DNA of 36,607 nt from Bacillota bacterium (GCA_023387935.1 JAEWHG010000121.1:1-36607), one strand, 5' to 3'. Counted from the first letter of the stretch, positions 15,692-24,178 are shown. The notes: generated by a model from the letters alone, not told the origin. Numbers and translations are program-made.

Positions 15692-16570
15692 ATGAAACAA
15701 GTTCAATTGAAATGTAGGGCAAAGATCAATCTATCCCTAGATGTTAAAAGAAAAAGAGATGACGGCTATCATGAGGTAGAAATGATTATGCAGCAAATAG
15801 ATTTATATGATAATATAATTATAAGTGAAAGAGCTGATGATGAAATAAAAATCTCCACCAACTGTGGATATATTCCTACAACTGCTTCAAACATTGCATA
15901 TAAAGCAGCGGATCGGCTTAAAAGCACATTATCTATTTCTAAGGGCATAGACATTTATATAGACAAGCGAATTCCAGTAGCAGCAGGGCTTGCAGGTGGT
16001 AGCTCTAATGCAGCGGGGGTTTTGCAGGGTCTTAATAGTTTGTGGGATTTGGGGCTTTCTACAAAGGAGCTTATGGATATAGGAGTAAGCATTGGAGCAG
16101 ATGTACCTTTTTGTATTTTAGGAGGTACAGCTTTAGCTGAGGGTATAGGAGAGAAGCTAACCCCTATAGAGTCATCTATTAAGAATACTTGGATCGTATT
16201 AGCAAAACCTGCGATTTCTGTATCCACAGGTGAAGTATACGGTGGACTTGATTTGTCTAGAATAATTAATAGACCGAATACGGATAAATTAGTAGAGGCG
16301 ATAGAAGAAGGGAATGTTTACTATATATCAGCTAATATGAGTAATGTATTAGAGACTGTAACGGAAACGAAATATCCTATAATCACTGAAATTAAGAAGA
16401 AGATGATGGAATATAATGCTTTAGGATCAATGATGTCAGGTAGTGGGCCTACGGTTTTTGGTATATTTAAAAGCTACGAAAGAGCAAAATCGGCGTACGA
16501 GCATCTTACATTATTTTACAAACAAACATATATGGTACAAACCTATAATGGAGGTACGGAAATTGGATAA
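15692..16570 (+). CDS. ispE: 4-diphosphocytidyl-2-C-methyl-D-erythritol kinase
   Basis: A 292-residue GHMP kinase that phosphorylates CDP-methylerythritol in the MEP isoprenoid pathway. Motifs: Lys11 in CRAKINLSL, DGYHEVEMIMQQIDLYD (24-40), the ATP loop PVAAGLAGGSSNAAG (95-109), catalytic Asp137 (GADVPFC), and MSGSGPTVFG near residue 250. GAGGAGAG precedes the ATG. Its end overlaps the start of a GntR regulator by 8 bp, so the two are translationally coupled. The length is typical and all catalytic motifs are intact. Confidence 0.95.
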   Translation: MKQVQLKCRAKINLSLDVKRKRDDGYHEVEMIMQQIDLYDNIIISERADDEIKISTNCGYIPTTASNIAYKAADRLKSTLSISKGIDIYIDKRIPVAAGLAGGSSNAAGVLQGLNSLWDLGLSTKELMDIGVSIGADVPFCILGGTALAEGIGEKLTPIESSIKNTWIVLAKPAISVSTGEVYGGLDLSRIINRPNTDKLVEAIEEGNVYYISANMSNVLETVTETKYPIITEIKKKMMEYNALGSMMSGSGPTVFGIFKSYERAKSAYEHLTLFYKQTYMVQTYNGGTEIG

Positions 16571-17249
16571 ATTAGATAAGTTAGATATAGAAAATTATAA
16601 GCCTTTACGAGAAATCGTTTTCGAATATTTAAGACAATCAATATTAGATGGTAAGCTGGAGCCTGGAAAGAGATTAATGGAAATACAGATGGCTGAGCAG
16701 TTAGGGGTCAGCAGGACTCCTATTAGAGAAGCTATACGTAAATTGGAGCTAGAGGGGCTAGTGGTAATGGTTCCTAGGAAAGGCGCCTATGTAGCGGACG
16801 TTTCAATAAAGGATGTATTAGAGGTACTAGAAGTACGCGGTGTATTAGAAGGCCTTGCAGCATCCTTAGCGGCAGAAAGAATGACAGATGATGAAATTAA
16901 AGATCTTACTTCTATTTTCAATGAGTTTAGAGCCTGTTATGAGAATAATGACATAGAAGGTCTAATTGAAAAAGATGTGGAGTTTCATGATTGTATTTTT
17001 AATGGTGCAAGAAATGCTAAGTTGAATCAAATTGCACAGGGACTAAGGGAACAGATCTATCGTTTTAGAGTACGATATATTTCTCGTTATAATAAGGCTA
17101 AAGAGCTTGTAGATGAGCATGGCAATATATTTGAGGCAATCTCTAATAGAGATCCGGAATTGGCATATAAATGTGGGATAAATCATATAGAAAATTTAAC
17201 GAATCATATGATGGAGCAGTTACAAATATATAAAGAAGATGAGAAATAA
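16563..17249 (+). CDS. GntR family transcriptional regulator, FadR/FCD type
   Basis: 228 residues from TTG (16563-16565), placed 8 bp after GGAGG at 16550-16554 and overlapping the ispE stop. Residues about 12-75 are a winged helix (LREIVFEYLRQSILDGKLEPG, then QMAEQLGVSRTPIREAIRKLE), and about 85-215 are an all-helical FCD effector domain with EFHDCIFNGA and other acidic/His residues that can bind metal or an acid ligand. FCD regulators typically respond to small organic acids. The start repeats DKLDKLD, encoded by a short near-repeat in the DNA. ispE next to gntR recurs in Clostridia, but the regulated genes are not known from this window. Confidence 0.88.
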   Translation: MDKLDKLDIENYKPLREIVFEYLRQSILDGKLEPGKRLMEIQMAEQLGVSRTPIREAIRKLELEGLVVMVPRKGAYVADVSIKDVLEVLEVRGVLEGLAASLAAERMTDDEIKDLTSIFNEFRACYENNDIEGLIEKDVEFHDCIFNGARNAKLNQIAQGLREQIYRFRVRYISRYNKAKELVDEHGNIFEAISNRDPELAYKCGINHIENLTNHMMEQLQIYKEDEK

Positions 17250-17314
17250 TTTAGCGTACTATTTTAGATTATGCAATATAAAAAATAAAAATGTATAAGT
17301 AGGGAGCGTAAGTA

Positions 17315-18049
17315 ATGAAGGCTATTATTCTAGCAGGAGAGAGTCAGCGGGATATTAAAGATTTTGGACAAGGTAAAGCGTTGATTCCTTTTAATGGCAT
17401 GCCGTTGATCCAGTATAGTATAGATGCCTTGACTGGTTTAGAAAGCATAGATTACATATTAGTTATTGGTAATAAAGATGCTCTTACACCCCTTATTGGT
17501 ACTAAGGTAGATAAAATAATTGATGGAGAAAATGATTTGCTAGGCAATTTAATGAAGAGCATATCCTATTTTCAGAATGAAGAAAAAATTATAATATCTA
17601 CGTGTGATATGCCTTTAATAACCACTGAGGCTGTACGGTGGTTTGTAGCTAAAACTCTTAGCCTTAAGATAGATTTCTGCTACCCTATTATTGAAAAGGT
17701 AGTATATGAAAATAAATATCCGGATGCTAAGCGAACATATGCTTCTCTAAAGGACGGGGATTTTACTGGTGGTAATCTAGTAATGGTGAATCCTAATAAG
17801 ATTAAAGCCATAGAAAAAGAGATTCGGCTTCTTATAGAACATAGAAAAAATCCAATAAAAATGACGAAAGTATTAGGGCCTACTATAGTTTTTAAGATGC
17901 TTTCAAAACAGCTCACCGTTAAACATCTTGAAGCTTATATAAAAGAGCGATTTAATATAGATGGTAAAGCATTAGTTACCCCCTACCCAGAGGTGGGTAC
18001 CGATGTAGATCATATAGAGGACATTGCAATATTAGAAAAGTATATTTAA
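17315..18049 (+). CDS. MobA-like nucleotidyltransferase (NTP_transf_3)
   Basis: 244 residues. The N-terminus has the nucleotide-binding signature KAIILAGESQRD...GQGKALIPFNGMPLIQY (residues 2-31), and STCDMPLIT near residue 92 carries the metal-binding Asp. This is the fold of MobA, IspD and GlmU uridylyl/cytidylyl/guanylyl transferases. The C-terminal part (about 130-240) is not one I recognise from a characterised enzyme, so the activated substrate is unknown. AGGGAGCG precedes the ATG. It lies 65 bp after the GntR gene and just before a terminator, and is probably read from the ispE promoter. Too divergent to be called mobA or ispD. Confidence 0.78.
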   Translation: MKAIILAGESQRDIKDFGQGKALIPFNGMPLIQYSIDALTGLESIDYILVIGNKDALTPLIGTKVDKIIDGENDLLGNLMKSISYFQNEEKIIISTCDMPLITTEAVRWFVAKTLSLKIDFCYPIIEKVVYENKYPDAKRTYASLKDGDFTGGNLVMVNPNKIKAIEKEIRLLIEHRKNPIKMTKVLGPTIVFKMLSKQLTVKHLEAYIKERFNIDGKALVTPYPEVGTDVDHIEDIAILEKYI

Positions 18050-18080
18050 AGATCTGAGAAATTCTTCAGATCTTTTTTTA
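18048..18080 (+). terminator. Terminator after the nucleotidyltransferase gene
   Basis: AAAGATCTGA (18048-18057) pairs with TCAGATCTTT (18066-18075), followed by more T residues. It closes the ispE-gntR-transferase unit. Confidence 0.88.
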
Positions 18081-18219
18081 TTGAATATAAATGAATATAA
18101 ACCCTGAAAAGTGTAAAGATTATTAGATATGATTTTAGGTTTAAAAATAAGGGCATAGGAACCCAGAGGCTTCTATGGAAATTAGCTTTGCTGATTCTTT
18201 TATAAGGAGAAGATTGATT

Positions 18220-18426
18220 ATGGATATAGTTTTATATTATATTAGGACACGATTTAACGTAAATATGCTATCAATATTTATATTAGTAGGATTATTTATG
18301 CTTATACGAGATGTACCACTATTAAAAAAGAAAAAGCTTGATAAAGAAAGCGCCATTGCTAAGGTTTTAGGATATTTATATATATTAGGCGGTACTACTA
18401 TGTATATTATTGCAAGGATTATTTAA
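18220..18426 (+). CDS. Small two-helix membrane protein ahead of the GerA operon
   Basis: 68 residues from ATG 18220, which has AAGGAGA 9 bp upstream; an earlier in-frame ATG at 18175 has a poorer site and lies in a hairpin. Two hydrophobic helices (about 17-31 and 48-67) are separated by a basic loop, LLKKKKLDKES. It resembles the short clostridial membrane proteins called the CLC_0170 family, found beside spore germination genes, but this assignment is from memory of the pattern. It is 19 bp upstream of the GerA gene and almost certainly cotranscribed. It could be a small accessory part of the germinant receptor, like the GerD/GerX-type extra genes in other operons; this is inference. Confidence 0.65.
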   Translation: MDIVLYYIRTRFNVNMLSIFILVGLFMLIRDVPLLKKKKLDKESAIAKVLGYLYILGGTTMYIIARII

Positions 18427-18445
18427 GGCATTAGGAGGAAATTAA

Positions 18446-20026
18446 ATGGGCCTGTGGGAAAAATTAATTGGTAAAAAAGCTAAAAATAAAGCTGAAGAGT
18501 CAGAAGAAACAAAAGCATATAAAAGTTTAGATAAAAATGCTGAAGCTATTAAAGACATATTACTAGATTGTGATGATCTAATATATAGAGAGATTAAAAT
18601 TGGAACAAGTGAAAACCATAGAGCTGCTCTGTTATATATTGATGGTATGACAAACAGAGATGTATTAAATGAGCATGTTCTTCAAAATTTAATGGTGAAT
18701 ACTAGAATGACTCCTCCAGGTCCAAGAAACATTAAACAGGAATTAAGTACACTGATAAAAGATAACAATATAACTGCTGTAGATATAAAAGAAGTAGAAA
18801 CTATCCAAAACGCAGTTCTACAGATCTTAAGTGGAGAGACTGTACTTATATTAGATAATTATGAAAAGTTCATTATTGTTGCAACGAAAGGATGGAGTTT
18901 TAGAGGCATTTCTCAACCAGAAACAGAATCCGTCATCAGAGGCCCCAGAGACGGCTTTATAGAAGTTCTTAGAGTGAATACAACAATGATTAGAAGAAGA
19001 ATAAGAGATCCTAGGTTAAAATTAAAAAACTATCAAATAGGCAGAAGATCTAAAACGGATATCGGTGTTATGTATATTGAAGATATAGTTAATCAAACTG
19101 CATTAAAAGAAGTGGACAAGAGACTTAGTTCAATAGATATAGATGCAATAATTGACAGTGGATATGTAGAGCAGCTAATAGAAGATAATTGGAAGTCTCC
19201 TTTTCCGCAGATACAAAGTACGGAAAGACCGGATGTCACAGCGGCAGCTTTATATGAAGGTAAAGTTATTATTGTGGTTGACAATAGTCCATTTACATTA
19301 ATAGTTCCAACTACCTTTAATGCTATGATGCAATCTGCCGAGGACTATTACGATAGATGGGGCATTGCTACATTTATTAGAGTATTAAGGTATATCGGGG
19401 CTTTCATATCTTTATATGCACCTGCCATGTATATTGCAGTTACAGCATTCCACCCTCAAATGCTTCCGTCTAAGCTTTCTATGTCCATAGCCGCAAATAG
19501 AGCAAATGTTCCGTTTCCTTCTGTCCTAGAGGCTATTATTATGGAGCTAACTTTGGAAATATTAAGAGAAGCGGGAGTCAGGCTTCCAGGTCCAATAGGA
19601 GCAACGATAGGTATTGTAGGAGGGCTAGTTATTGGACAGGCTGCTGTAGAGGCTGGAATAGTAGGACCTATTATGGTAATTGTTGTAGCCGTAACTGCCA
19701 TTTCATCCTTTGCAATACCAAGATATAATTTAGCAATTGGACTTAGACTTTTACGGTTTTTTATGATCATTGCTTCTGGAATACTAGGTTTATACGGTAT
19801 CATGCTTGTAACTATAATGCTATTAATACATTTATGTAGCTTAAAAAGTTTTGGAATACCATATTTAGCTCCATATACAACGTATATCAGAAAGTACACG
19901 GATTTAAAGGATACCTTTATTAAAGCTCCATTACCAAGTATGCACACTAGACCTACTAGCGCTAATCCAAATCAGAAAATAAGAATGAGAGATCGTAGGA
20001 GAGAGGATCTAGATAGGGAGGATTAA
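18446..20026 (+). CDS. Spore germinant receptor A subunit (GerA/SpoVAF family)
   Basis: 526 residues. The N-terminal hydrophilic domain (about 20-285) contains typical family patterns such as MTNRDVLNEHVLQNL, and PETESVIRGPRDGF near residue 158, the best-known GerAA signature. Four to five membrane segments follow (about 290-470, including GPIGATIGIVGGLVIGQAAVEAGIV in two pieces), then a basic tail (RMRDRRREDLDRED). The A subunit forms the ligand-responsive channel of the receptor in the spore inner membrane. TAGGAGGAAA precedes the ATG. It is followed by the B subunit 6 bp downstream and by the C subunit. Forespore (sigma-G) expression is expected from the family, but no clear promoter was picked out. 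Confidence 0.93.
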   Translation: MGLWEKLIGKKAKNKAEESEETKAYKSLDKNAEAIKDILLDCDDLIYREIKIGTSENHRAALLYIDGMTNRDVLNEHVLQNLMVNTRMTPPGPRNIKQELSTLIKDNNITAVDIKEVETIQNAVLQILSGETVLILDNYEKFIIVATKGWSFRGISQPETESVIRGPRDGFIEVLRVNTTMIRRRIRDPRLKLKNYQIGRRSKTDIGVMYIEDIVNQTALKEVDKRLSSIDIDAIIDSGYVEQLIEDNWKSPFPQIQSTERPDVTAAALYEGKVIIVVDNSPFTLIVPTTFNAMMQSAEDYYDRWGIATFIRVLRYIGAFISLYAPAMYIAVTAFHPQMLPSKLSMSIAANRANVPFPSVLEAIIMELTLEILREAGVRLPGPIGATIGIVGGLVIGQAAVEAGIVGPIMVIVVAVTAISSFAIPRYNLAIGLRLLRFFMIIASGILGLYGIMLVTIMLLIHLCSLKSFGIPYLAPYTTYIRKYTDLKDTFIKAPLPSMHTRPTSANPNQKIRMRDRRREDLDRED

Positions 20027-20032
20027 AAATAA

Positions 20033-21142
20033 ATGGAAGATAATAATGATTTAATTCCAATAGGGCAAATGATTTTTATTTTAATGCTAACTATAGTAGG
20101 GGCAGGTATACTTACCCTGCCTAGAGATTTAGCCGTTATGGTAGAATCTGATCATTGGATTATTTTGTTGGTTGGAGGGTTCATTGCATTAGTTGCTGTA
20201 TTAGTTCATGGAGCAATAATAAGATTAAAACCTAGAAAGCATTATTTCGATATATTATGTGATGCTTTAACAAAGCCCATAGCTTATCTAGTTGGTTTTG
20301 CTTATGTAATATACTTAATAATAGCTGTTGGATCAATTGTAAGGATTTTTGGTGATGGTATAAAGATGTACTTACTTGCAAATACACCAATAGAAGTAAT
20401 AAATATAAGCATGTTAGTGACATGCGTTTATTTAGCGAGAAAAGGGATTGAAGTATTGGGCCGGATGCTGCAGTTTTTAGTTCCTATATTAATAGTTCTT
20501 TCAACATTTATAATTTGTTTAACACTAACGAAATCTGATTTTACCAATTTACTTCCAGTATTTCAAATTACTTTTCAAGATATTTTAAAAGGAATACCTA
20601 CTACTGTATTAAGTTTTGCAGGCTTTGAAGTACTACTTTTTTTCGGAGTATTTTTAGATAAGCCTAAGAAAGCAACATGGGGATCTATTGCAATTATAGT
20701 AGTATTAATATACTATATATTGATTCTAATAGCTACACTTGCTCAATTTGGACCGATTCAAATGAAATATCTACTTTGGCCAACCTTAGATTTATTTGAT
20801 ACGATTGAGCTTCCTGGACTTTTTATAGAGAACGTTCAGGTAATCCTGATGTCCTTGTGGGTATTATTTACATTTTCTTCTATGGCACCTACATATTTAG
20901 CCAGTGTAGTTATGGTAAAGTCATTGACTGGATCTAGAGATCAGGCTTATTTAGCAGCTCCATTGCTACCTTTTATATATTTTGCTTCAATTATACCTGA
21001 AAATATAGCCGAGGCATATAAAATAATAGGCATTTATTCCAAGTATTTTGCAAGTACTATGACTTTTGGAATCCCGATCATTGTTCTAGTTTCTTTAGTT
21101 ATACAAAAAAAACTAGGGAAGGAGACAGGAGCTAATGCATAA
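20033..21142 (+). CDS. Spore germinant receptor B subunit (GerAB/ArcD/ProY family permease)
   Basis: A 369-residue membrane protein with about ten transmembrane helices of the APC superfamily. The N-terminus shows IGQMIFILMLTIVGAGILTLP in two parts (residues 7-27), the expected GerAB start. B subunits bind the nutrient germinant, usually an amino acid or sugar, without known transport. GGGAGG lies 11 bp before the ATG. It is the middle gene of the receptor operon, and its last 8 bp overlap the start of the C subunit gene. The ligand cannot be predicted by eye. Confidence 0.92.
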   Translation: MEDNNDLIPIGQMIFILMLTIVGAGILTLPRDLAVMVESDHWIILLVGGFIALVAVLVHGAIIRLKPRKHYFDILCDALTKPIAYLVGFAYVIYLIIAVGSIVRIFGDGIKMYLLANTPIEVINISMLVTCVYLARKGIEVLGRMLQFLVPILIVLSTFIICLTLTKSDFTNLLPVFQITFQDILKGIPTTVLSFAGFEVLLFFGVFLDKPKKATWGSIAIIVVLIYYILILIATLAQFGPIQMKYLLWPTLDLFDTIELPGLFIENVQVILMSLWVLFTFSSMAPTYLASVVMVKSLTGSRDQAYLAAPLLPFIYFASIIPENIAEAYKIIGIYSKYFASTMTFGIPIIVLVSLVIQKKLGKETGANA

Positions 21143-22307
21143 AAGAGTAATGGTAGTTATTCTCATGACCCTATTTTTAGTAACTGGATGCTGGGATAAA
21201 ATAGAGATAGAAGAAAGAGCTCAGATTAGCGCCATAGGAATAGATAAGTATACTGATCCTTTGGATGAACAAAGTAATAAGAGTACAGTCGGAGATTTAG
21301 ATCGTATTAGACAGGATGGTAGTACTAAAAAAGACCTACTAACCTTCACCTTTGCGTTTCCAAAGAATTCTGTAGAAGAAACAGAAGATATTATAATATC
21401 TTCTGTTGGAGATACACTTTATGGTGTATCTAGAGTATTGGCAAACCGTACGAATAAAGAAATATTTCTGGGACATTTAAGAGTTGTAATTTTAAATTCA
21501 GATGTAGTTAAAGATGTAAATTTATTTCGAGAAGTGATAGATGGGATGCAAACAAACGAGCTCCTAAGTCGTAGAGTTATAATAGCGATAACAGATGGTT
21601 CTGCAAGTGATATTATTAATATGAAACCAACTATGCAGCCTAGGATTGGTCAATTCATTTCGGAATTATTTAGGCGAAAAGATAGAACGCCTAGAGCGCC
21701 TGAAGGATTTATAGAAGATATACTTAGAGGCCTTCATGAAAATGAGAACACTGTTATACCCAAAATAACTGGAGGAAAAACTGACGTAAAGCTAGCTGGA
21801 GCAGGTGTTATAGGTAAGTATCAGTTTAAGGGATGGTTGGGGGAGCTAGAAACCTCAGATTTAATGGTCTTAAAAGGCAAAAATGATATAGTAGGCGGAA
21901 TGTCGGCTATATACAAAGGACGCAGTATTCCTATAGATCTGAGGCCACAAAAGCCAAAGATAAGTTTAATAGAGAGTGGAGACAATATAAAGATTTTAAT
22001 AAAGATAGTATCAGAGGCAGACATTAAGCAGACATATTTTGAATCTAGTGAAGATCTTTTAAATGCCGAAACAATTAAAGATATAGAAAATGTATTCGAT
22101 CAAGAGATGGAGAGTAGGTTAGAAAGCACAGTAAATAAAATTCAAAAAGAATTTGAAACCGATGTTATAGGTATAAGTGAATTTTTAAGAAAATACCATC
22201 CTGATTTGTGGAATGAGGTAAGAGGCAATTGGGAAGAGATATTTCCTAATATAGATATTGACGTAAGCTTTGATGTTGAAATAAGAAGAACAGGATTAGT
22301 TAGATAA
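21135..22307 (+). CDS. Spore germinant receptor C subunit, Ger(x)C lipoprotein
   Basis: 390 residues. The lipoprotein signal has a basic start, a hydrophobic stretch and the lipobox LVTGC with acylated Cys19, followed by WDKIEIEERAQISAIGID, which is the Ger(x)C start pattern. The C-terminal third (about 240-385) matches the conserved C-terminal domain that holds the receptor to the spore inner membrane surface. Translation is coupled to the B subunit through an 8-bp overlap (ATG within the last codons). The A-B-C set is complete, so the receptor is probably functional. No clear terminator follows before spoIIR. Confidence 0.93.
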   Translation: MHKRVMVVILMTLFLVTGCWDKIEIEERAQISAIGIDKYTDPLDEQSNKSTVGDLDRIRQDGSTKKDLLTFTFAFPKNSVEETEDIIISSVGDTLYGVSRVLANRTNKEIFLGHLRVVILNSDVVKDVNLFREVIDGMQTNELLSRRVIIAITDGSASDIINMKPTMQPRIGQFISELFRRKDRTPRAPEGFIEDILRGLHENENTVIPKITGGKTDVKLAGAGVIGKYQFKGWLGELETSDLMVLKGKNDIVGGMSAIYKGRSIPIDLRPQKPKISLIESGDNIKILIKIVSEADIKQTYFESSEDLLNAETIKDIENVFDQEMESRLESTVNKIQKEFETDVIGISEFLRKYHPDLWNEVRGNWEEIFPNIDIDVSFDVEIRRTGLVR

Positions 22308-22372
22308 ATAAGGCGGAACTTACGTGAAGGCCTAACCGAATTTACATATTTTTAAAGAAGAAAAATATACTT

Positions 22373-22401
22373 GTATAAATTTTCCCTTAATTGTACATAC
22401 T
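22373..22401 (+). promoter_or_regulatory. Likely sigma-F promoter of spoIIR
   Basis: GTATA (22373-22377), a 15-bp spacer, then GTACATACT (22393-22401). This fits the forespore sigma-F consensus (GYATA, then GGnnAnAMT) except for one base, and lies about 40 bp before the start of spoIIR, a gene read by sigma-F in B. subtilis. Confidence 0.65.
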
Positions 22402-22441
22402 GAGAATATAGCAATGAAATGGATGAAAAGGGGAAATGAAG

Positions 22442-23125
22442 ATGTATAAAAAGTGGGCGAGTAAATTAACGGTAGGTTTTTTGGTCGGATTAGTTTTAAT
22501 AAACATATTATATATAAGTGAAGAGGCTGAAGCACTGGAAAGAAGAGGAGAAAATTTAATACGCTTTCACGTATTAGCGAATAGTGACTCTCCAGAAGAT
22601 CAAGAGTTAAAGCTTAAAGTAAGGGATAAGGTAATAGCTGCTATGTCTGAAGAACTTGAGAAATCTAAAGATGTAGATGAAACGAGAGCTATTTTAGAAG
22701 AAAATCTAAAAAGAATAGAAATCGTTGCCAAGGAAGAAATAGAAAAAAATGGGAAAAAATATGATGTAAAGGCATCTTTAGGAGAGCATACGTTTCCAAC
22801 GAAAAGATACGGCGATGTAGTTTTTCCTGCCGGAATATATGAGGCTCTCAGGGTAGAAATCGGTGAGGCTAAAGGACAAAATTGGTGGTGTGTAATGTTT
22901 CCACCCCTATGTTTCGTAGATGTAAAGCACGGACTAACAGATGAAGCAACAAAGGCAGAATTAAAAAATGCTTTAACGGAAGAAGAGTATTACTTGGTAT
23001 ATAGTGATATAAATGAAAATGAACTCCCCCTCCAATTAAGGTCTAAAGTATTTGAAATCTTTGAGCAATCTAAAGGACAAATTAAGGTGCAAATTAACCG
23101 TTTAGCCTCCATATTGGAAATATAA
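22442..23125 (+). CDS. spoIIR: Stage II sporulation protein R
   Basis: 227 residues from the second ATG (22442), which has GGGG 8 bp upstream; the first ATG (22436) is only 2 bp from it. A single N-terminal hydrophobic helix (about 8-24) acts as signal/anchor, then IRFHVLANSDSPEDQELKLKVRD (in pieces, about 41-63), the SpoIIR hallmark, and NWWCVMFPPLCFVD near residue 155. SpoIIR is secreted by the forespore into the intermembrane space, where it triggers SpoIIGA to process pro-sigma-E in the mother cell. A sigma-F promoter match lies upstream. The length is in the usual range. Confidence 0.93.
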   Translation: MYKKWASKLTVGFLVGLVLINILYISEEAEALERRGENLIRFHVLANSDSPEDQELKLKVRDKVIAAMSEELEKSKDVDETRAILEENLKRIEIVAKEEIEKNGKKYDVKASLGEHTFPTKRYGDVVFPAGIYEALRVEIGEAKGQNWWCVMFPPLCFVDVKHGLTDEATKAELKNALTEEEYYLVYSDINENELPLQLRSKVFEIFEQSKGQIKVQINRLASILEI

Positions 23126-23132
23126 AGTTTAT

Positions 23133-23178
23133 AAAAGGCCAGCTATTCAATTTACTTGGATAATTGGCCTTTTTTTTA
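23133..23178. terminator. Terminator between spoIIR and the convergent repeat element
   Basis: AAAAGGCCA (23133-23141) pairs with TGGCCTTTT (23165-23173). An inner TATTCAA/TTGGATA stem extends it, and eight T residues follow on the plus strand. On the minus strand it lies just past repeat copy 2, so it can end both transcripts. Confidence 0.85.
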
Positions 23179-23181
23179 TTG

Positions 23182-23244
23182 GAAATACAACAAGGTTCTG
23201 GGGTACTATGCAATCTTTGATTGCATTAACGGGTCAGGTTCTTA
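23182..23244 (-). repeat. 62-bp repeat element, copy 2 (3' UTR position, minus strand)
   Basis: Homolog of the element at 13727-13788, in the opposite orientation. It starts 11 nt past the stop of the XRE-cupin gene on the same strand and ends just before a terminator, the same setting as copy 1. The minus-strand sequence starts TAAGAACC, has core TTAATGCAATCAA, and ends AGAACCTTGTTGTATTTC. Its centre forms ATGCAATC-AAA-GATTGCAT, a perfect 8-bp hairpin, whereas copy 1 forms a different hairpin in the same place. Confidence 0.6.
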
Positions 23245-23255
23245 TGGAATAAGGA

Positions 23256-23807
23256 TTAAAAGCTAGGTGGTGTCATGGCCCACATAGAAATACACACACT
23301 ATCTCCTATATTTATATATCTGTGGGGTACAGTACTATCTATATAAATACTATCGCCCTTTTCAAGTATGTAATCTTCATTTGAAGTTTTTACAAGTAAT
23401 TTTCCTTCTAATACTACGCCACATTCTTCTCCGTCATGACTGATTAAGTCTTTAGTTGAAGAATCATCTTTCTGGAGAGTGATGCAAAGAAATTCAATTT
23501 TTCTATTTAAATCTGGGCAGAGTAATTCATATACTGCGTTAGAATCTGAAATTACAAGCTTTTTTCTATTTTCTTTCTTTACTATAGGATTTACTATAAC
23601 TTTATTTTCTTCATCAAAAAAATATCCGATTGAAACATTAAGGGTTTTTGCAATTTTCCATAAAGATGCTACGGAAGGAACAACTATATTTCTTTCAATC
23701 TGGCTAATAAGACCAGTACTGAGCTCTGCAGCCTTTGAAAGATCGGATATACTCATATTTAAATCTCTTCTAAGTAATCTTATCTTTGATCCTATATCTA
23801 TATTCAA
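23256..23807 (-). CDS. XRE-family regulator with C-terminal cupin domain
   Basis: 183 residues from TTG (23805-23807), with AGGAGTGAT 9 bp upstream. Residues about 6-62 are an HTH_XRE domain (IRLLRRDLNMSISDLSKAAEL, then GLISQIERNIVVPSVASLWKI). Residues about 105-178 are a single cupin barrel (SHDGEECGVVLEGKLLV, ILEKGDSIYIDSTVPHRYIN) with a Glu/His pattern that could bind metal or a ligand. Such HTH-cupin proteins often repress uptake or degradation genes for amino acids, polyamines or peptides. It is divergent from the DUF819 permease and dipeptidase genes, its probable targets. A TTGAAT-N18-TAAAAT promoter match lies at 23852-23881 on the minus strand. Confidence 0.9.
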   Translation of the reverse strand: MNIDIGSKIRLLRRDLNMSISDLSKAAELSTGLISQIERNIVVPSVASLWKIAKTLNVSIGYFFDEENKVIVNPIVKKENRKKLVISDSNAVYELLCPDLNRKIEFLCITLQKDDSSTKDLISHDGEECGVVLEGKLLVKTSNEDYILEKGDSIYIDSTVPHRYINIGDSVCISMWAMTPPSF

Positions 23808-23851
23808 AAGATATCACTCCTATATTTTGGTAGCACTGTTATTTAATTAGT

Positions 23852-23881
23852 ATTTTATCACAGCTAGTATAACTTATTCAA
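23852..23881 (-). promoter_or_regulatory. Likely sigma-A promoter of the XRE-cupin gene
   Basis: On the minus strand, TTGAAT (23876-23881), an 18-bp spacer and TAAAAT (23852-23857). It lies 45 bp before the TTG start. Confidence 0.5.
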
Positions 23882-23882
23882 A

Positions 23883-24178
23883 CTAATAAATGTTATTTAG
23901 GCAATTTATTCAATATATTAAAATTTTTTCAGTAAAATTGAAGGATTTTTAAAAAAAATATAGAACTATATATGAATATACAGAATATTAATTTAATATT
24001 TAAATGTTCTATAATTTACAAAATATCATTCTAATAAATGTTATTTGTTCAATTTATTCAATATATTAAAATTTTTTCAGTATTGTTGAAGGATTTTTAA
24101 AAAGAATGTAGAAATATATATAAATATATAGAATATTAATTTAATAGAGAAATATTTTATAATTTATAAAATATCATT
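23883..24178. repeat. Tandem duplication of a 148-bp regulatory segment
   Basis: Two ungapped direct repeats, 23883-24030 and 24031-24178, with about 17 mismatches by eye (near 88% identity). Each begins CTAATAAATGTTATTT and ends AAAATATCATT. Each copy carries a promoter-like TTGAAG-N17-TAGAAM (23938-23966; 24086-24114). The pair lies between the divergent regulator and permease genes and makes up most of the intergenic spacer. No gene is present. Confidence 0.85.
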
